Positions 41,739 through 51,500 of a stretch of DNA of 64,000 bases are shown here, one piece after another. The position numbers and the translations under genes are program-made. The stretch spans positions 1 through 64,000 of the forward strand of contig NZ_JAYGHA010000015.1 of NCBI RefSeq assembly GCF_034931405.1. Reading direction: 5' to 3'. Every line of letters begins with the position of its first letter. Within the stretch, counting starts at the first letter, position 1. Source of the DNA: RDYJ01 sp034931405. Its GTDB lineage: Bacteria; Cyanobacteriota; Cyanobacteriia; Cyanobacteriales; Nostocaceae. Under the pieces are notes generated by a model. It made no database searches. It saw only the letters and a program-made list of their open reading frames with translations, and was not told where the DNA came from.

Positions 41739-43151
41739 ATGAAAGTTACCCAGGAAAAACTTGAAAAAAGCCAAATTGGACTAGAAATAGAGCTTACAGC
41801 GGAAATTACCAAACAAAAATACGAACAAGTCATTAAAAACTTAAGTGGTACTGTAAATATTCCTGGGTTTCGTAAAGGCAAAGTACCCCGGCAGATATTA
41901 TTACAGCGCCTGGGTACAAGTCGTATCAAAGCAGCGGCACTGGAAGAACTAATTCCCGAAGGTATTGAGGAGGCTGTCAAACAAGAAGCCATCCCAGCCA
42001 TTGGACAACCACGATTACGCTCCTCTTTTGATGATTTGATTAATAATTATCAACCAGGTCAGCCCCTGATGGTTTCTGCGTCTGTGGATGTAGAGCCAGA
42101 AATCAATCTTCAGCAGTATACGAATTTCCAAGTCAAAGCCGAGGAAATCAAGTATGACACCACAAAGGTGGATACGGTGTTAGACAAGGAACGGCAACAA
42201 ATGGCCACCTTAATTCCCGTAGAAGGAAGAGCAGCCCAAATTGGTGATGTTGCTGTAGTTGATTTTAGCGGTGTGCTAACCAAAGCCGAAGGTGAGGACG
42301 AATCAACAGAACCTACACCCATTCCCGGTGGAGAAGCAACTGATTTCCAAGTGGAATTGCAAGAAGATAAGTTTATCCCTGGTTTTGTTTCCGGTATGAT
42401 AGGCATGAATGCTGGAGAGACTAGAGAAATTGCGGCTCAGTTTCCAGACCCTTATGCCAGCCCAGAATTAGCAGGTAAGCCAGCACTGTTCACGGTGACG
42501 CTCAAAGAAATTAAGGAAAAAGAACTACCGGAATTGAATGATGACTTCGCTCAAGAAGTAAGTGATTTTGAGACTTTGGCAGAATTACGGGCTTCTTTAG
42601 AAACACGTTATCAAAAAGAAGCTGACGAGCAAACTAAAGCGAATAAGCAAGAAGCTTTGTTGGCAGAACTGCTCAAACACGTAGAAATTGAATTACCAGA
42701 AACTTTGATTGATAAAGAAGTCGATGCCATGCTGACACAAACAGCAATGAAATTGTCAGAGCAAGGACTAGACGTGAGAAAGCTGTTTACTCAAGATATT
42801 ATTCCCCAATTGCGGCAGCGATCGCAACCAGAGGCAATTGAACGCATCAAGCGTTCTCTAGCTCTAGAAGAAATCGGTAAACGGGAATCTATCCAAGTGA
42901 CAACTGAAGAAGTAGCAGCCAAAGTCAAAGAACTGTTAGAACAGTACGCTGATGAGGATATAGATGCAGTTAGACTGCAATCGGTAGTGGAAGCACAACT
43001 GGTAAATGAAAAAATCATAGATTGGCTGTTAGAGCATTCATCTGTGGAACTAGTCCCCGAAGGTTCTTTAAGTACCCCAGAAGAAACTGATTCAGAAGCT
43101 GAAAGCACTGAAGCTACTACTGAGGAAGCAGAAACCACCAGTCCTGAGTAA
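41739..43151 (+). CDS. tig: Trigger factor
   Basis: A 470-residue chaperone and peptidyl-prolyl isomerase that binds nascent chains at the ribosome exit. Ribosome-binding signature: P-G-F-R-K-G-K-V-P-R. The FKBP-type domain (G-D-V-A-V-V-D-F-S-G...F-I-P-G-F) and a long helical C-terminal domain follow, with an acidic tail rich in E/T/S. I use the ATG at 41739 (MKVTQEKLEKSQ), the family start. A GTG at 41697 would add residues derived from the degraded transposase spacer. tig-clpP-clpX is a conserved order. Confidence 0.94.
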   Translation: MKVTQEKLEKSQIGLEIELTAEITKQKYEQVIKNLSGTVNIPGFRKGKVPRQILLQRLGTSRIKAAALEELIPEGIEEAVKQEAIPAIGQPRLRSSFDDLINNYQPGQPLMVSASVDVEPEINLQQYTNFQVKAEEIKYDTTKVDTVLDKERQQMATLIPVEGRAAQIGDVAVVDFSGVLTKAEGEDESTEPTPIPGGEATDFQVELQEDKFIPGFVSGMIGMNAGETREIAAQFPDPYASPELAGKPALFTVTLKEIKEKELPELNDDFAQEVSDFETLAELRASLETRYQKEADEQTKANKQEALLAELLKHVEIELPETLIDKEVDAMLTQTAMKLSEQGLDVRKLFTQDIIPQLRQRSQPEAIERIKRSLALEEIGKRESIQVTTEEVAAKVKELLEQYADEDIDAVRLQSVVEAQLVNEKIIDWLLEHSSVELVPEGSLSTPEETDSEAESTEATTEEAETTSPE

Positions 43152-43553
43152 AGGTGACAGAGAATANNNNNNNNNNNNNNNNNNNNNNNNNNNNNNNNNN
43201 NNNNNNNNNNNNNNNNNNNNNNNNNNNNNNNNNNNNNNNNNNNNNNNNNNNNNNNNNNNNNNNNNNNNNNNNTAGGTGATTGGTAATTGGTAATTGGTAA
43301 TTGGTAAAAACCTTTTCCCAGTCCCCAATCCCCAATCCCCAGTCCCCAGTCCCCAATCCCCAATACCCAGTCCCCAGTCCCCAGTCCCCAATCCCCAATC
43401 CCCAATCCCCAATCCCCAATCCCCTGCTGCCAACAGAAACAACTGAAGATAAGGCATAATGGTTAAAACATAGCTCAAATACAAATTTCCATCCTGAAAA
43501 CAGCAGCCATCAGGGCTGTAAACTCTGTCCCACTTATTGTTAAATAATTTTGT
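43152..43553. repeat. tig-clpP spacer: assembly gap and STRR arrays
   Basis: N bases at 43167-43272 are followed by TAATTGG units (43276-43305). Then comes a ~110-base array of CCCCAATC/CCCCAGT heptamers (43318-43424), the same family seen inside the cheA-like gene. The array can be read as a long minus-strand frame, but it is low complexity and not a gene. The clpP promoter is probably within 43430-43550. Confidence 0.8.
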
Positions 43554-44252
43554 ATGATTGTATCGCAGTCAGGAAATTACCCCATCAACAGCTTGAGTCC
43601 CATTGGCATTAGCTGTAACTACAGTAGCCCTAACAACATCGTACCGATGGTGGTAGAACAATCTGGTATGGGAGAAAGGGCTTTTGATATCTACTCACGC
43701 TTACTGCGAGAGCGGATTATTTTTTTGGGAACGCCCATAGATGATAATGTAGCCAATTCAATAGTTGCCCAATTGCTATTCCTGGACGCTGAAGATTCAG
43801 AAAAGGATATTCAACTTTACATCAATTCTCCTGGTGGCTCAGTTTACGCAGGAATGGCAATTTATGATACTATTCAACAAATACGTCCTGATGTTGTTAC
43901 CATCTGTTTTGGTCTAGCAGCAAGTATGGGGGCATTTTTGTTAACCGCTGGGACGGCAGGAAAACGGATGTCTTTGCCTGATTCTCGGATTATGATTCAC
44001 CAACCCCTTGGTGGCGCTCAAGGACAAGCAATTGACATTGAAATACAGGCACGAGAAATTCTTTACATTAAGGGCAACTTGAATCAGTTAATGGCTCATC
44101 ATACTGGTCAACCCTTAGAAAGAATTGAAGCAGATACAGAACGCGACTTTTTTATGTCAGCAGAAGAAGCAAAGAACTACGGTTTAATCGATCAGGTTAT
44201 TTCTAGACAAAACCTGCCTTCAGCAGGGGAAACCGTCACCATTCTGAAATAA
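43554..44252 (+). CDS. clpP: ATP-dependent Clp protease proteolytic subunit
   Basis: A 232-residue serine protease subunit. Ser124 is in G-L-A-A-S-M-G-A-F, His149 in M-I-H-Q-P-L-G-G, and the Asp is in the D-T-E-R-D segment. It forms tetradecameric barrels that degrade proteins unfolded by ClpX. The first ~30 residues are a variable N-terminal extension, and an internal ATG at 43647 (M-V-V-E-Q-S-G-M-G-E-R) marks the conserved core. I keep the ATG at 43554. clpX follows after ten bases. Confidence 0.94.
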   Translation: MIVSQSGNYPINSLSPIGISCNYSSPNNIVPMVVEQSGMGERAFDIYSRLLRERIIFLGTPIDDNVANSIVAQLLFLDAEDSEKDIQLYINSPGGSVYAGMAIYDTIQQIRPDVVTICFGLAASMGAFLLTAGTAGKRMSLPDSRIMIHQPLGGAQGQAIDIEIQAREILYIKGNLNQLMAHHTGQPLERIEADTERDFFMSAEEAKNYGLIDQVISRQNLPSAGETVTILK

Positions 44253-44262
44253 GAGGCTTGGT

Positions 44263-45603
44263 ATGTCTAAATACGACTCCCATTTAAAATGTTCGTTTTG
44301 TGGCAAGTCTCAGGAGCAGGTGCGTAAACTAATCGCGGGTCCGGGAGTCTACATCTGCGATGAATGCGTGGACTTGTGTAATGAAATCCTAGATGAAGAG
44401 TTACTTGATACAAGTGGTGCGGCTGCCCAACCTGCACCAAACGCAGAAGCACCTCAAAAACGCCGCACTAATTCTGCCAATCTCTCATTTAACCAAATCC
44501 CCAAACCAAGAGAGATTAAAAAATATTTAGATGAACACGTAATTGGTCAGGACGAAGCGAAAAAAGTTTTGTCAGTTGCAGTTTACAACCATTACAAGCG
44601 GTTAGCTATTGCTCAGTCTAAAGGTAATGGTAAAGGTGGGGCTGATGATGCGGTAGAACTACAAAAGTCCAATATTTTATTAATGGGACCGACTGGTTGC
44701 GGTAAAACCCTGTTAGCGCAAACTCTGGCCAAAATCCTGGATGTACCCTTTGCTGTTGCAGATGCCACAACTCTGACAGAAGCGGGTTATGTTGGGGAAG
44801 ATGTGGAAAATATCTTGCTGCGACTTTTGCAGGTGGCAGATTTGGATGTGGAGGAAGCACAACGGGGAATTATCTATATTGATGAAATTGATAAAATTGC
44901 CCGCAAGAGTGAAAACACTTCCATTACCAGAGATGTTTCTGGGGAAGGGGTACAGCAAGCCCTGTTGAAAATGCTAGAAGGGACAATTGCTAATGTACCA
45001 CCCCAGGGCGGACGCAAGCATCCTTATCAAGATTGTATCCAGATTGACACCAGTAACATCCTGTTTATCTGTGGTGGTGCGTTTGTGGGTTTGGAAAAAG
45101 TCGTAGATCAGAGAGTGGGTAAAAAGTCAATTGGTTTTGTGCAATCAGGGGAAGGGCAATCTAAAGAAAAACGGGCAGCAGATACACTCCGTCATCTGCA
45201 ACCGGATGATTTGGTGAAATTTGGCATGATTCCCGAATTTATCGGGCGGATGCCAATGGTAGCCGTTGTAGACCCACTGGATGAGGATGCGCTCATGGCG
45301 ATTCTTACCCAACCACGTAGCGCCTTGGTGAAGCAGTACCAAAAACTGCTGAAGATGGATAATGTCCAATTAGATTTTAAAACAGATGCGTTAAAAGCGA
45401 TCGCTCAAGAAGCATATCGTCGCAAAACTGGAGCAAGGGCGTTGCGGGGTATTGTGGAAGAATTGATGCTGGATGTGATGTATGAGTTGCCATCTCGTAA
45501 AGACGTAACTCGCTGCTCAGTGACGCGGGAAATGGTTGAAAAACGTTCTACTGCTGAACTGATAGTACATCCCTCTTCACTACCTAAACCAGAATCAGCG
45601 TAA
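44263..45603 (+). CDS. clpX: Clp protease ATP-binding subunit ClpX
   Basis: A 446-residue AAA+ unfoldase. The N-terminal zinc finger uses Cys10, Cys13, Cys32 and Cys35. Walker A is G-P-T-G-C-G-K-T and Walker B I-I-Y-I-D-E-I-D-K. The pore loop is G-Y-V-G, sensor and box VII motifs follow, and the ClpP-binding loop I-G-F tripeptide is in K-S-I-G-F-V. It unfolds tagged substrates and feeds them to ClpP, encoded directly upstream. Confidence 0.96.
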   Translation: MSKYDSHLKCSFCGKSQEQVRKLIAGPGVYICDECVDLCNEILDEELLDTSGAAAQPAPNAEAPQKRRTNSANLSFNQIPKPREIKKYLDEHVIGQDEAKKVLSVAVYNHYKRLAIAQSKGNGKGGADDAVELQKSNILLMGPTGCGKTLLAQTLAKILDVPFAVADATTLTEAGYVGEDVENILLRLLQVADLDVEEAQRGIIYIDEIDKIARKSENTSITRDVSGEGVQQALLKMLEGTIANVPPQGGRKHPYQDCIQIDTSNILFICGGAFVGLEKVVDQRVGKKSIGFVQSGEGQSKEKRAADTLRHLQPDDLVKFGMIPEFIGRMPMVAVVDPLDEDALMAILTQPRSALVKQYQKLLKMDNVQLDFKTDALKAIAQEAYRRKTGARALRGIVEELMLDVMYELPSRKDVTRCSVTREMVEKRSTAELIVHPSSLPKPESA

Positions 45604-45742
<139 letters not shown>

Positions 45743-45759
45743 ATTTTTAATTGTGAAAA

Positions 45760-46653
45760 ATGGCTTATATAAATGTTCGGGGTGTTGAGCATTATTACGA
45801 ATGGATGAAACAACCATCAGATGTGGTAAAGCCTGTGATGGTTTTTATTCATGGTTGGGCTGGTTCGTCTAGATATTGGCGCAGTACAGCTGAGGCTTTA
45901 TTAGATAATTTTGATTGTTTGCTGTATGATATGCGGGGTTTTGGGCGTTCTCATGGTAAACCCACTATTAACCAAGCTGCGGAGTCTGTAGTTGAGTCGC
46001 AGTCTACCCAGGAAAAAGCTGCGGCTATTGCTGAGTTAAGTTATGAATTAACAGAATATGTGGAAGATTTAGCTGTTTTATTAAATGAGTTAAATCTTAA
46101 TCGTGTCTATATTAATGCCCATTCAATGGGTGCTTCTGTTGCTACTTTATTTTTTAACCGCTACCCCGAACGAGTGGAAAAGGGGATTTTAACTTGTAGC
46201 GGTATTTTTGAATATGACGAAAAAGCCTTTGCTGCTTTTTATAAATTCGGGGGAATGGTAGTTAAATTCCGTCCTAAATGGTTAGGGAAAATACCCTTAG
46301 CTGACAGAATGTTTATGGCGAGATTTTTGCATAGTCCTATTCCCAAATCCGAAAGACAAGCTTTTTTACAAGATTTTATTGATGCTGATTATGATGCAGC
46401 TATAGGGACAATTTTTACTTCTGTGAGTAAGGAACAAGCGGAATTAATGCCCCATGAGTTTGCTAATTTGACTGTTCCTACGCTGTTGGTAGCGGGAGAA
46501 TATGACATTATTATTCCGGCAGAGATGGGACGGCACGCAGCATCATTAAATGACAAAGTTGAGTTTGCTTTGATTCCTAATACTGCCCATTTTCCCATGT
46601 TGGAAGACCCAAAAACTTACTTGGAAAAGGTGCGCGAGTTTTTGAATAATTGA
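45760..46653 (+). CDS. Alpha/beta hydrolase
   Basis: A 297-residue alpha/beta-hydrolase. The oxyanion motif is F-I-H-G-W-A-G-S-S, the nucleophile elbow I-N-A-H-S-M-G-A-S gives the catalytic Ser, the acid is in V-A-G-E-Y-D-I-I-I-P and the His in N-T-A-H-F-P-M-L-E. The elbow has Ala for the usual Gly two residues before Ser, a tolerated variant. D-M-R-G-F-G-R-S is typical of esterases and haloperoxidase-like enzymes. The substrate is unknown. A single-gene unit set among STRRs. Confidence 0.85.
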   Translation: MAYINVRGVEHYYEWMKQPSDVVKPVMVFIHGWAGSSRYWRSTAEALLDNFDCLLYDMRGFGRSHGKPTINQAAESVVESQSTQEKAAAIAELSYELTEYVEDLAVLLNELNLNRVYINAHSMGASVATLFFNRYPERVEKGILTCSGIFEYDEKAFAAFYKFGGMVVKFRPKWLGKIPLADRMFMARFLHSPIPKSERQAFLQDFIDADYDAAIGTIFTSVSKEQAELMPHEFANLTVPTLLVAGEYDIIIPAEMGRHAASLNDKVEFALIPNTAHFPMLEDPKTYLEKVREFLNN

Positions 46654-46698
46654 TAATTGCATAGTGTGTTATTTTAGAGGTAAATAGGGGGTAAATTT

Positions 46699-47145
46699 AT
46701 GATAGTTACTACTAATTTATCACAACTCTATGAAACTGATGACTATGAATGGTTATTAGCCAATATTGAATTATTAAAACAAGGTAGATTTAATGAATTA
46801 GATTTAGAGAATTTAATTGAGGAGTTGGAAGACTTGGGGAATGAAAGGAAAAATGCTGTAGAAAGTTTATTACAGCAAATTATTAGACATTTATTATTAT
46901 ACCAATATTGGCAGATTGAAGTTGAAAGAAATTCTGGACATTGGCAAGCTGAAATTTATAGTTTTCGAGATCAACTAAATGCTAAATTAACAGCAAATTT
47001 ACGTAATCATTTAGTTGGACAAAGACTAAAAATTTATCAAAGAGCTTTAGGATATGTCCAAAGAAAAACTAATTATGAAGTTGATTTTCCTGAAGAATGT
47101 CCTTATACTCTTGAACAGTTGTTAGATATTGATTATTTTGGTTAA
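46699..47145 (+). CDS. DUF29 protein, copy 1
   Basis: A 148-residue DUF29 protein: L-Y-E-T-D-D-Y-E-W-L-L-A-N-I-E-L-L-K-Q-G-R-F, then N-L-I-E-E-L-E-D-L-G-N-E, a H-L-L-L-Y-Q-Y-W motif and L-E-Q-L-L-D-I-D-Y-F-G at the end. The fold is helical. The biochemical role of DUF29 is not established; the family is abundant in cyanobacteria. First of three tandem paralogues, before a MITE. Confidence 0.85.
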   Translation: MIVTTNLSQLYETDDYEWLLANIELLKQGRFNELDLENLIEELEDLGNERKNAVESLLQQIIRHLLLYQYWQIEVERNSGHWQAEIYSFRDQLNAKLTANLRNHLVGQRLKIYQRALGYVQRKTNYEVDFPEECPYTLEQLLDIDYFG

Positions 47146-47158
47146 ATTATATCTTATA

Positions 47159-47294
47159 CCAAGCGATTAAAAATCGCAGCTACACAGACAAAACCCACCT
47201 TCGTGGGTTTAATTTCTTTCAGTCCAGGTAGGTGGACTTTGTTTGTATAGTAGCGTTCGCCTTTGGCGTGGCGTAGCCATATTATATTCGCCTT
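47159..47294. mobile_element. MITE-like element between DUF29 copies 1 and 2
   Basis: It starts AAGCGATTAAAAATCGCAGCTACACAG, contains AAAACCCACCTTCGTGGGTTT and later AGGTGGACTTTGTTTGTATAGTAGCG, and ends TATATTCGCCTT. The ends are inverted copies of GCGAATATA and the arms are also seen in the longer copy at 48283. It encodes nothing. Confidence 0.65.
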
Positions 47295-47331
47295 AAACTT
47301 TGCTATAATCAAATAATTAGGAGGTGAAAAT

Positions 47332-47778
47332 ATGAAAGTTCTGACTAATTTATCACAACTATATGAAATTGATGACTATGAATGGTTATTAGCCAATATT
47401 GAATTATTAAAACAAGGGCGTTTTGATGAGTTAGATTTAGAAAATTTAATTGAGGAGTTGGAAGACTTGGGGAATGAAAAGAAAAACGCCGTTGCTAGTC
47501 TTTTAGAACAAATTATTAGACATCTTTTATTACTGCAATTTTGGACAGAAGAAGTAGAAAGAAATGGTCATCATTGGCAAGCGGAAATTGTCAGTTTTAG
47601 AAACCAATTAAAACGCCGTTTAACTGGTAATTTACGTAATTATTTATCTCAAGAAATGCTAGATATTTATGCTGATGCTTTAAAATATGTCCAGGTAAAA
47701 ACTAAGTTTAAAGTGGATTTTCCTAAACAATGTTCTTATTCTCTTGAACAGTTGTTAGATGTTGATTATTTTGGGTGA
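47332..47778 (+). CDS. DUF29 protein, copy 2
   Basis: A 148-residue paralogue of copy 1 with the same frame (Y-E-I-D-D-Y-E-W-L-L, E-E-L-E-D-L-G-N-E-K-K, H-L-L-L-L-Q-F-W, L-L-D-V-D-Y-F-G). Identity to copy 1 is high in the first 60 residues and lower after, suggesting tandem duplication with partial divergence. AGGAGGTG lies close before the start. Function unknown. Confidence 0.85.
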   Translation: MKVLTNLSQLYEIDDYEWLLANIELLKQGRFDELDLENLIEELEDLGNEKKNAVASLLEQIIRHLLLLQFWTEEVERNGHHWQAEIVSFRNQLKRRLTGNLRNYLSQEMLDIYADALKYVQVKTKFKVDFPKQCSYSLEQLLDVDYFG

Positions 47779-47808
47779 TTGGGAATTGGTGAAATAAGAG
47801 GTGAAGTT

Positions 47809-48264
47809 ATGAGTGTAATGAGTAATTTGGAGTATTTACAACAACTCTATGAAACTGATGACCATTTGTGGTTATTAGAAACTATTGAATTATTAAAACA
47901 AAGACGTTTTGATGATTTAGATTTACAGAACTTAATTGAGGAGTTGGAATCATTGGCAAAAAGAGATCAACATAAAGTTAAAAGTTTACTGGAACAAATT
48001 ATAAGACATCTTTTATTACTGCAATTTTGGCAGGAAGAATATGATAGGAATAAAAATCATTGGCGTTCAGAAATTAGAAGTTTTCGAGTACAGTTAAAAG
48101 ATAGATTAACAACTAATCTGTATAATTATTTGAGTTCTATTTTTACAACTGTTTATCAAGATGCTTTGGGTTATGTTCAGGAAAAAACAGGTTTTAATGT
48201 GAATTTTCCCCCACAATGTCCTTATTCTCTTGAACAGTTGTTAGATATTGATTATTTTGGTTAA
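47809..48264 (+). CDS. DUF29 protein, copy 3
   Basis: A 151-residue DUF29 paralogue. The start is the ATG at 47809 after AAGAGGTGAAG; a longer frame from 47779 adds only STRR-like residues. It keeps Y-E-T-D-D-H-L-W-L-L-E-T-I-E-L-L-K-Q, the H-L-L-L-L-Q-F-W core and L-L-D-I-D-Y-F-G, with a more diverged middle. It is 30 bases after copy 2, so these two probably share a transcript, and a MITE follows. Confidence 0.85.
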   Translation: MSVMSNLEYLQQLYETDDHLWLLETIELLKQRRFDDLDLQNLIEELESLAKRDQHKVKSLLEQIIRHLLLLQFWQEEYDRNKNHWRSEIRSFRVQLKDRLTTNLYNYLSSIFTTVYQDALGYVQEKTGFNVNFPPQCPYSLEQLLDIDYFG

Positions 48265-48282
48265 TAGAAATCCAGAAATCCA

Positions 48283-48485
48283 GTTTGAAAAGCGATTATA
48301 AATCGCGGCTACACAGACAAAACCCACCTATTCCTTCGGAACGCTCCGCGAACGTGGGTTCAGAAGCCTTGATTTTTCATTAGTCCACGTATCCCTTACG
48401 GGACCGAAGGAATAGGTGGACTTCGCTTGTGTAGTAGCGTATCCCTAACGGGAACCGGAGGCATCTTTATATTCGCTTTTCAAAC
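48283..48485. mobile_element. 203-base MITE after the DUF29 genes
   Basis: Terminal inverted repeats GTTTGAAAAGCGATTATAAA (48283-48302) and, inverted, GTTTGAAAAGCGAATATAAA (48485-48466) match at 19 of 20 positions. The interior holds palindromic CACCTATTCCTTCGG...CCGAAGGAATAGGTG blocks. It shares arms with the shorter element at 47159. It encodes nothing, and its right end is 62 bases from the methyltransferase start. Confidence 0.75.
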
Positions 48486-48546
48486 ATCCTCTCATAGCTA
48501 AAGTCTGTTAAAACCGACTATTTTATATATACCAGGAGTGTGTTTT

Positions 48547-51500
48547 ATGAAATTCAATCGCAGTCAAGTTAAAAAATATCTGCAATTATCTGATTTTACA
48601 TCTCTATTTATTGAAGAATTGGGTTGGGATTATGCTGAAACTTCTCCCATTTATTTAACTGTAGATGAAGAAAATTATACCATAGAAGCTACTGCCCAAA
48701 AACGCGGGATGATGGTTTATCATTGTGTTTCTGATAAGGGGATTTTACCTATTTCTAAAATTAGAAAAAAGATTGATACAGAAATTACAAGTTATAGTCA
48801 AGAACATTTAATTATTTATACTGATAAAAACCAAGAAAAACAAGTTTGGCAATGGGTAAAAAGAGAATCTGTAACTAAAACCAAAAGCAAAGAAACTACT
48901 TTTAATATTACTCAATCTGGAGAGTTATTAACTCAAAAATTAGAATCTTTATTTATTGATTTTGCTGAGGAAGAAAGTTTAACTTTAACTGACGTTACTA
49001 AACGCACTCAAAACGCTTTTGATATTGATAAGGTTACTAAAAAGTTTTTTGATGATTTCCAGTTAGAACATCGGAAATTTGTTACCTTTATTCAAGGAAT
49101 AGATAATTTAAAAGATGCTAATTGGTACGCTTCGGTAATTTTGAATCGGTTGATGTTTATCTATTTTCTCCAGAAAAAGGGATTTTTAGATCATGGTAAT
49201 ACTAATTATTTACAAGATAAGTTAAAAATTAGTCAAACTAGAGGTACAGATTTATATTATCAAGAGTTTCTCACAACTTTGTTTTTTGATGGTTTTGGTA
49301 AAAGTGAGAAGTTCCGTAAAGATGAAACTCCCGCTTTAATTGGCAAGATTAAATATATCAATGGTGGTTTATTTTTACCCCATATTATTGAGGAGAAATA
49401 TCACGGTAAAATTACCATTAGTGATGCTGGTTTTGAAGATATATTTAAGTTATTTTCTGGTTATACTTGGCATTTAGATGATACTCCAAGCGGTAAGGAT
49501 GATGAAATTAATCCTGATGTTTTAGGGTATATTTTTGAGAAGTATATTAACCAAAAGGAGTTTGGGGCTTATTACACTAAACCGGAAATTACTAATTATC
49601 TTTGTGAACGGACTATTAATAAATTTATTAGTGAGAAAATTGGTAATGTTCAGGTTTTTGAACATCTGAATAATCAATTGTGTCAGCAATTATTAGATGA
49701 TGTTTTACCTCAACTTTCAATTTTAGATCCTGCTTGTGGTAGTGGGGCGTTTTTGGTGGCTGCTTTACAACATTTAATTAAGATTTATACGGCGATTTTT
49801 GACTTTATTCAAGTTTCGGGAAATGAGTCAAATCAAGCTAGATTAAGTAAGATTAAAAAAGATCATCCTTCTTTAGATTATTACATCAAAAAACGGGTAA
49901 TTACAGATAATCTCTATGGTGTGGATATCATGGAGGAAGCGGTGGAAATTGCAAAGTTACGCTTGTTTTTAAGTTTGGTTGCTTCTGCGAAAACTGTTGA
50001 TGATTTAGAACCTTTACCTAATGTTGATTTTAACATTATGGCAGGTAATTCTTTAATTGGTTTAATTCGGGTTGATAATGAACGTTTTGATATTCAGGGA
50101 AATCTGAAAAATCCTGATATTTTACAACTATTAAATGCTAGGAAGTATCAAGATATTTTAAATGAAAAAAATGAAAGTATTAGGAAGTATAAGGAACACG
50201 CTTTTATTATCGGAGAGGTTGAAGGAACTGAACAAGAAGATCGTTTAGAAAGTTTGAGACATCATATTCATGATGTTAACCGAGAATCAATGATTAAGTT
50301 AAATGAATTGTTATTAAAAGAGTTTGGGAATTTAAAGATTAAATATGAGGAAGTGCAGTTAAAGGGAAAAGCTACTAAACGGGTTTTAAATATTGCTGAT
50401 ATGGAAGGGTTAAAACCTTTTCATTGGGGTTATCATTTTGATCAAATTATTGCTAAAGGTGGTTTTGATATTATTTTAGGTAATCCTCCTTGGGAAACTT
50501 TTCAACCTAATGGAAAAGAATTCTTTTCTCAATATAGTGACAATATTTTTAAAAATAAAATGTCTTTAAAGGAATTTAAACATGAAATTGATAAATTATT
50601 AGTCAATGAGGATATTAAAAATAATTGGCTACAATATCAAAGTAATTTTGTTCACACAAGAGAATATTTTAGAGTTGCTGAACAATATCAAAATCAAGTT
50701 CCTATTATTGATGGGAAAAGACATGGTAAAGATATTAATTTATATAAGTTGTTTGTAGAACAATGTTTAAATTTACTTTCTCCACATGGTGAATGTGGTT
50801 TGGTTATTCCTAGCGGTATTTATACTGATTTAGGATGTAAGCAATTGCGAGAAATGTTATTTTCTCAAACTAAGATAACTGGTTTATTCTGTTTTGAAAA
50901 TAGAAAAGCTATTTTTGAAGGTGTTGATAGTCGGTTTAAGTTTGTGGTTTTGACTTTTGAAAATGGCAATAAAACTTTATCTTTTCCTGCTAAGTTTATG
51001 CGTCATGATGTAGGAGAGTTAAATAGTTTTCCTGATAATGATTGTATGAATATTTCTGTCGATTTAATTAAACAGTTATCCCCTGATTCTCTTTCGGTAA
51101 TGGAGTTTAAATCTGATTTAGATATTGTCATAGCTGAAAAAATGAGTCGGTTTCCTTTGTTGGGTGAAGAAATTCAGGATAAATGGAATTTAGAATTACA
51201 TCGTGAATTTAATATGACTGATGATGCTTATTTGTTTAAAACTGAACCAGAAAAGGGAAGATTACCTTTATATGAAGGGAAAATGATTCATCAATTTACC
51301 CATCAATGGAGTCAACCTAAATATTGGATAAATGAATCAGAAGCAAGAAAAGCATTTTTGAAAAAAAAGCAACATGATACAAACATAAAATTAGATTATC
51401 AGTATTATCGTTTTGCTTATCGTGCAATTGCTAGAAATACAGATATTCGTACTTTAATTGGAAGTATTGTTCCTAAAAATGTCTTTTGTGGTAATTCGTT

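Noticed and set aside
43092..43484. Overlapping long minus-strand frames (G-I-G-D-W-G-L repeats)
   Set aside because: They are STRR heptamers read as protein and run through N bases; no real coding signature.
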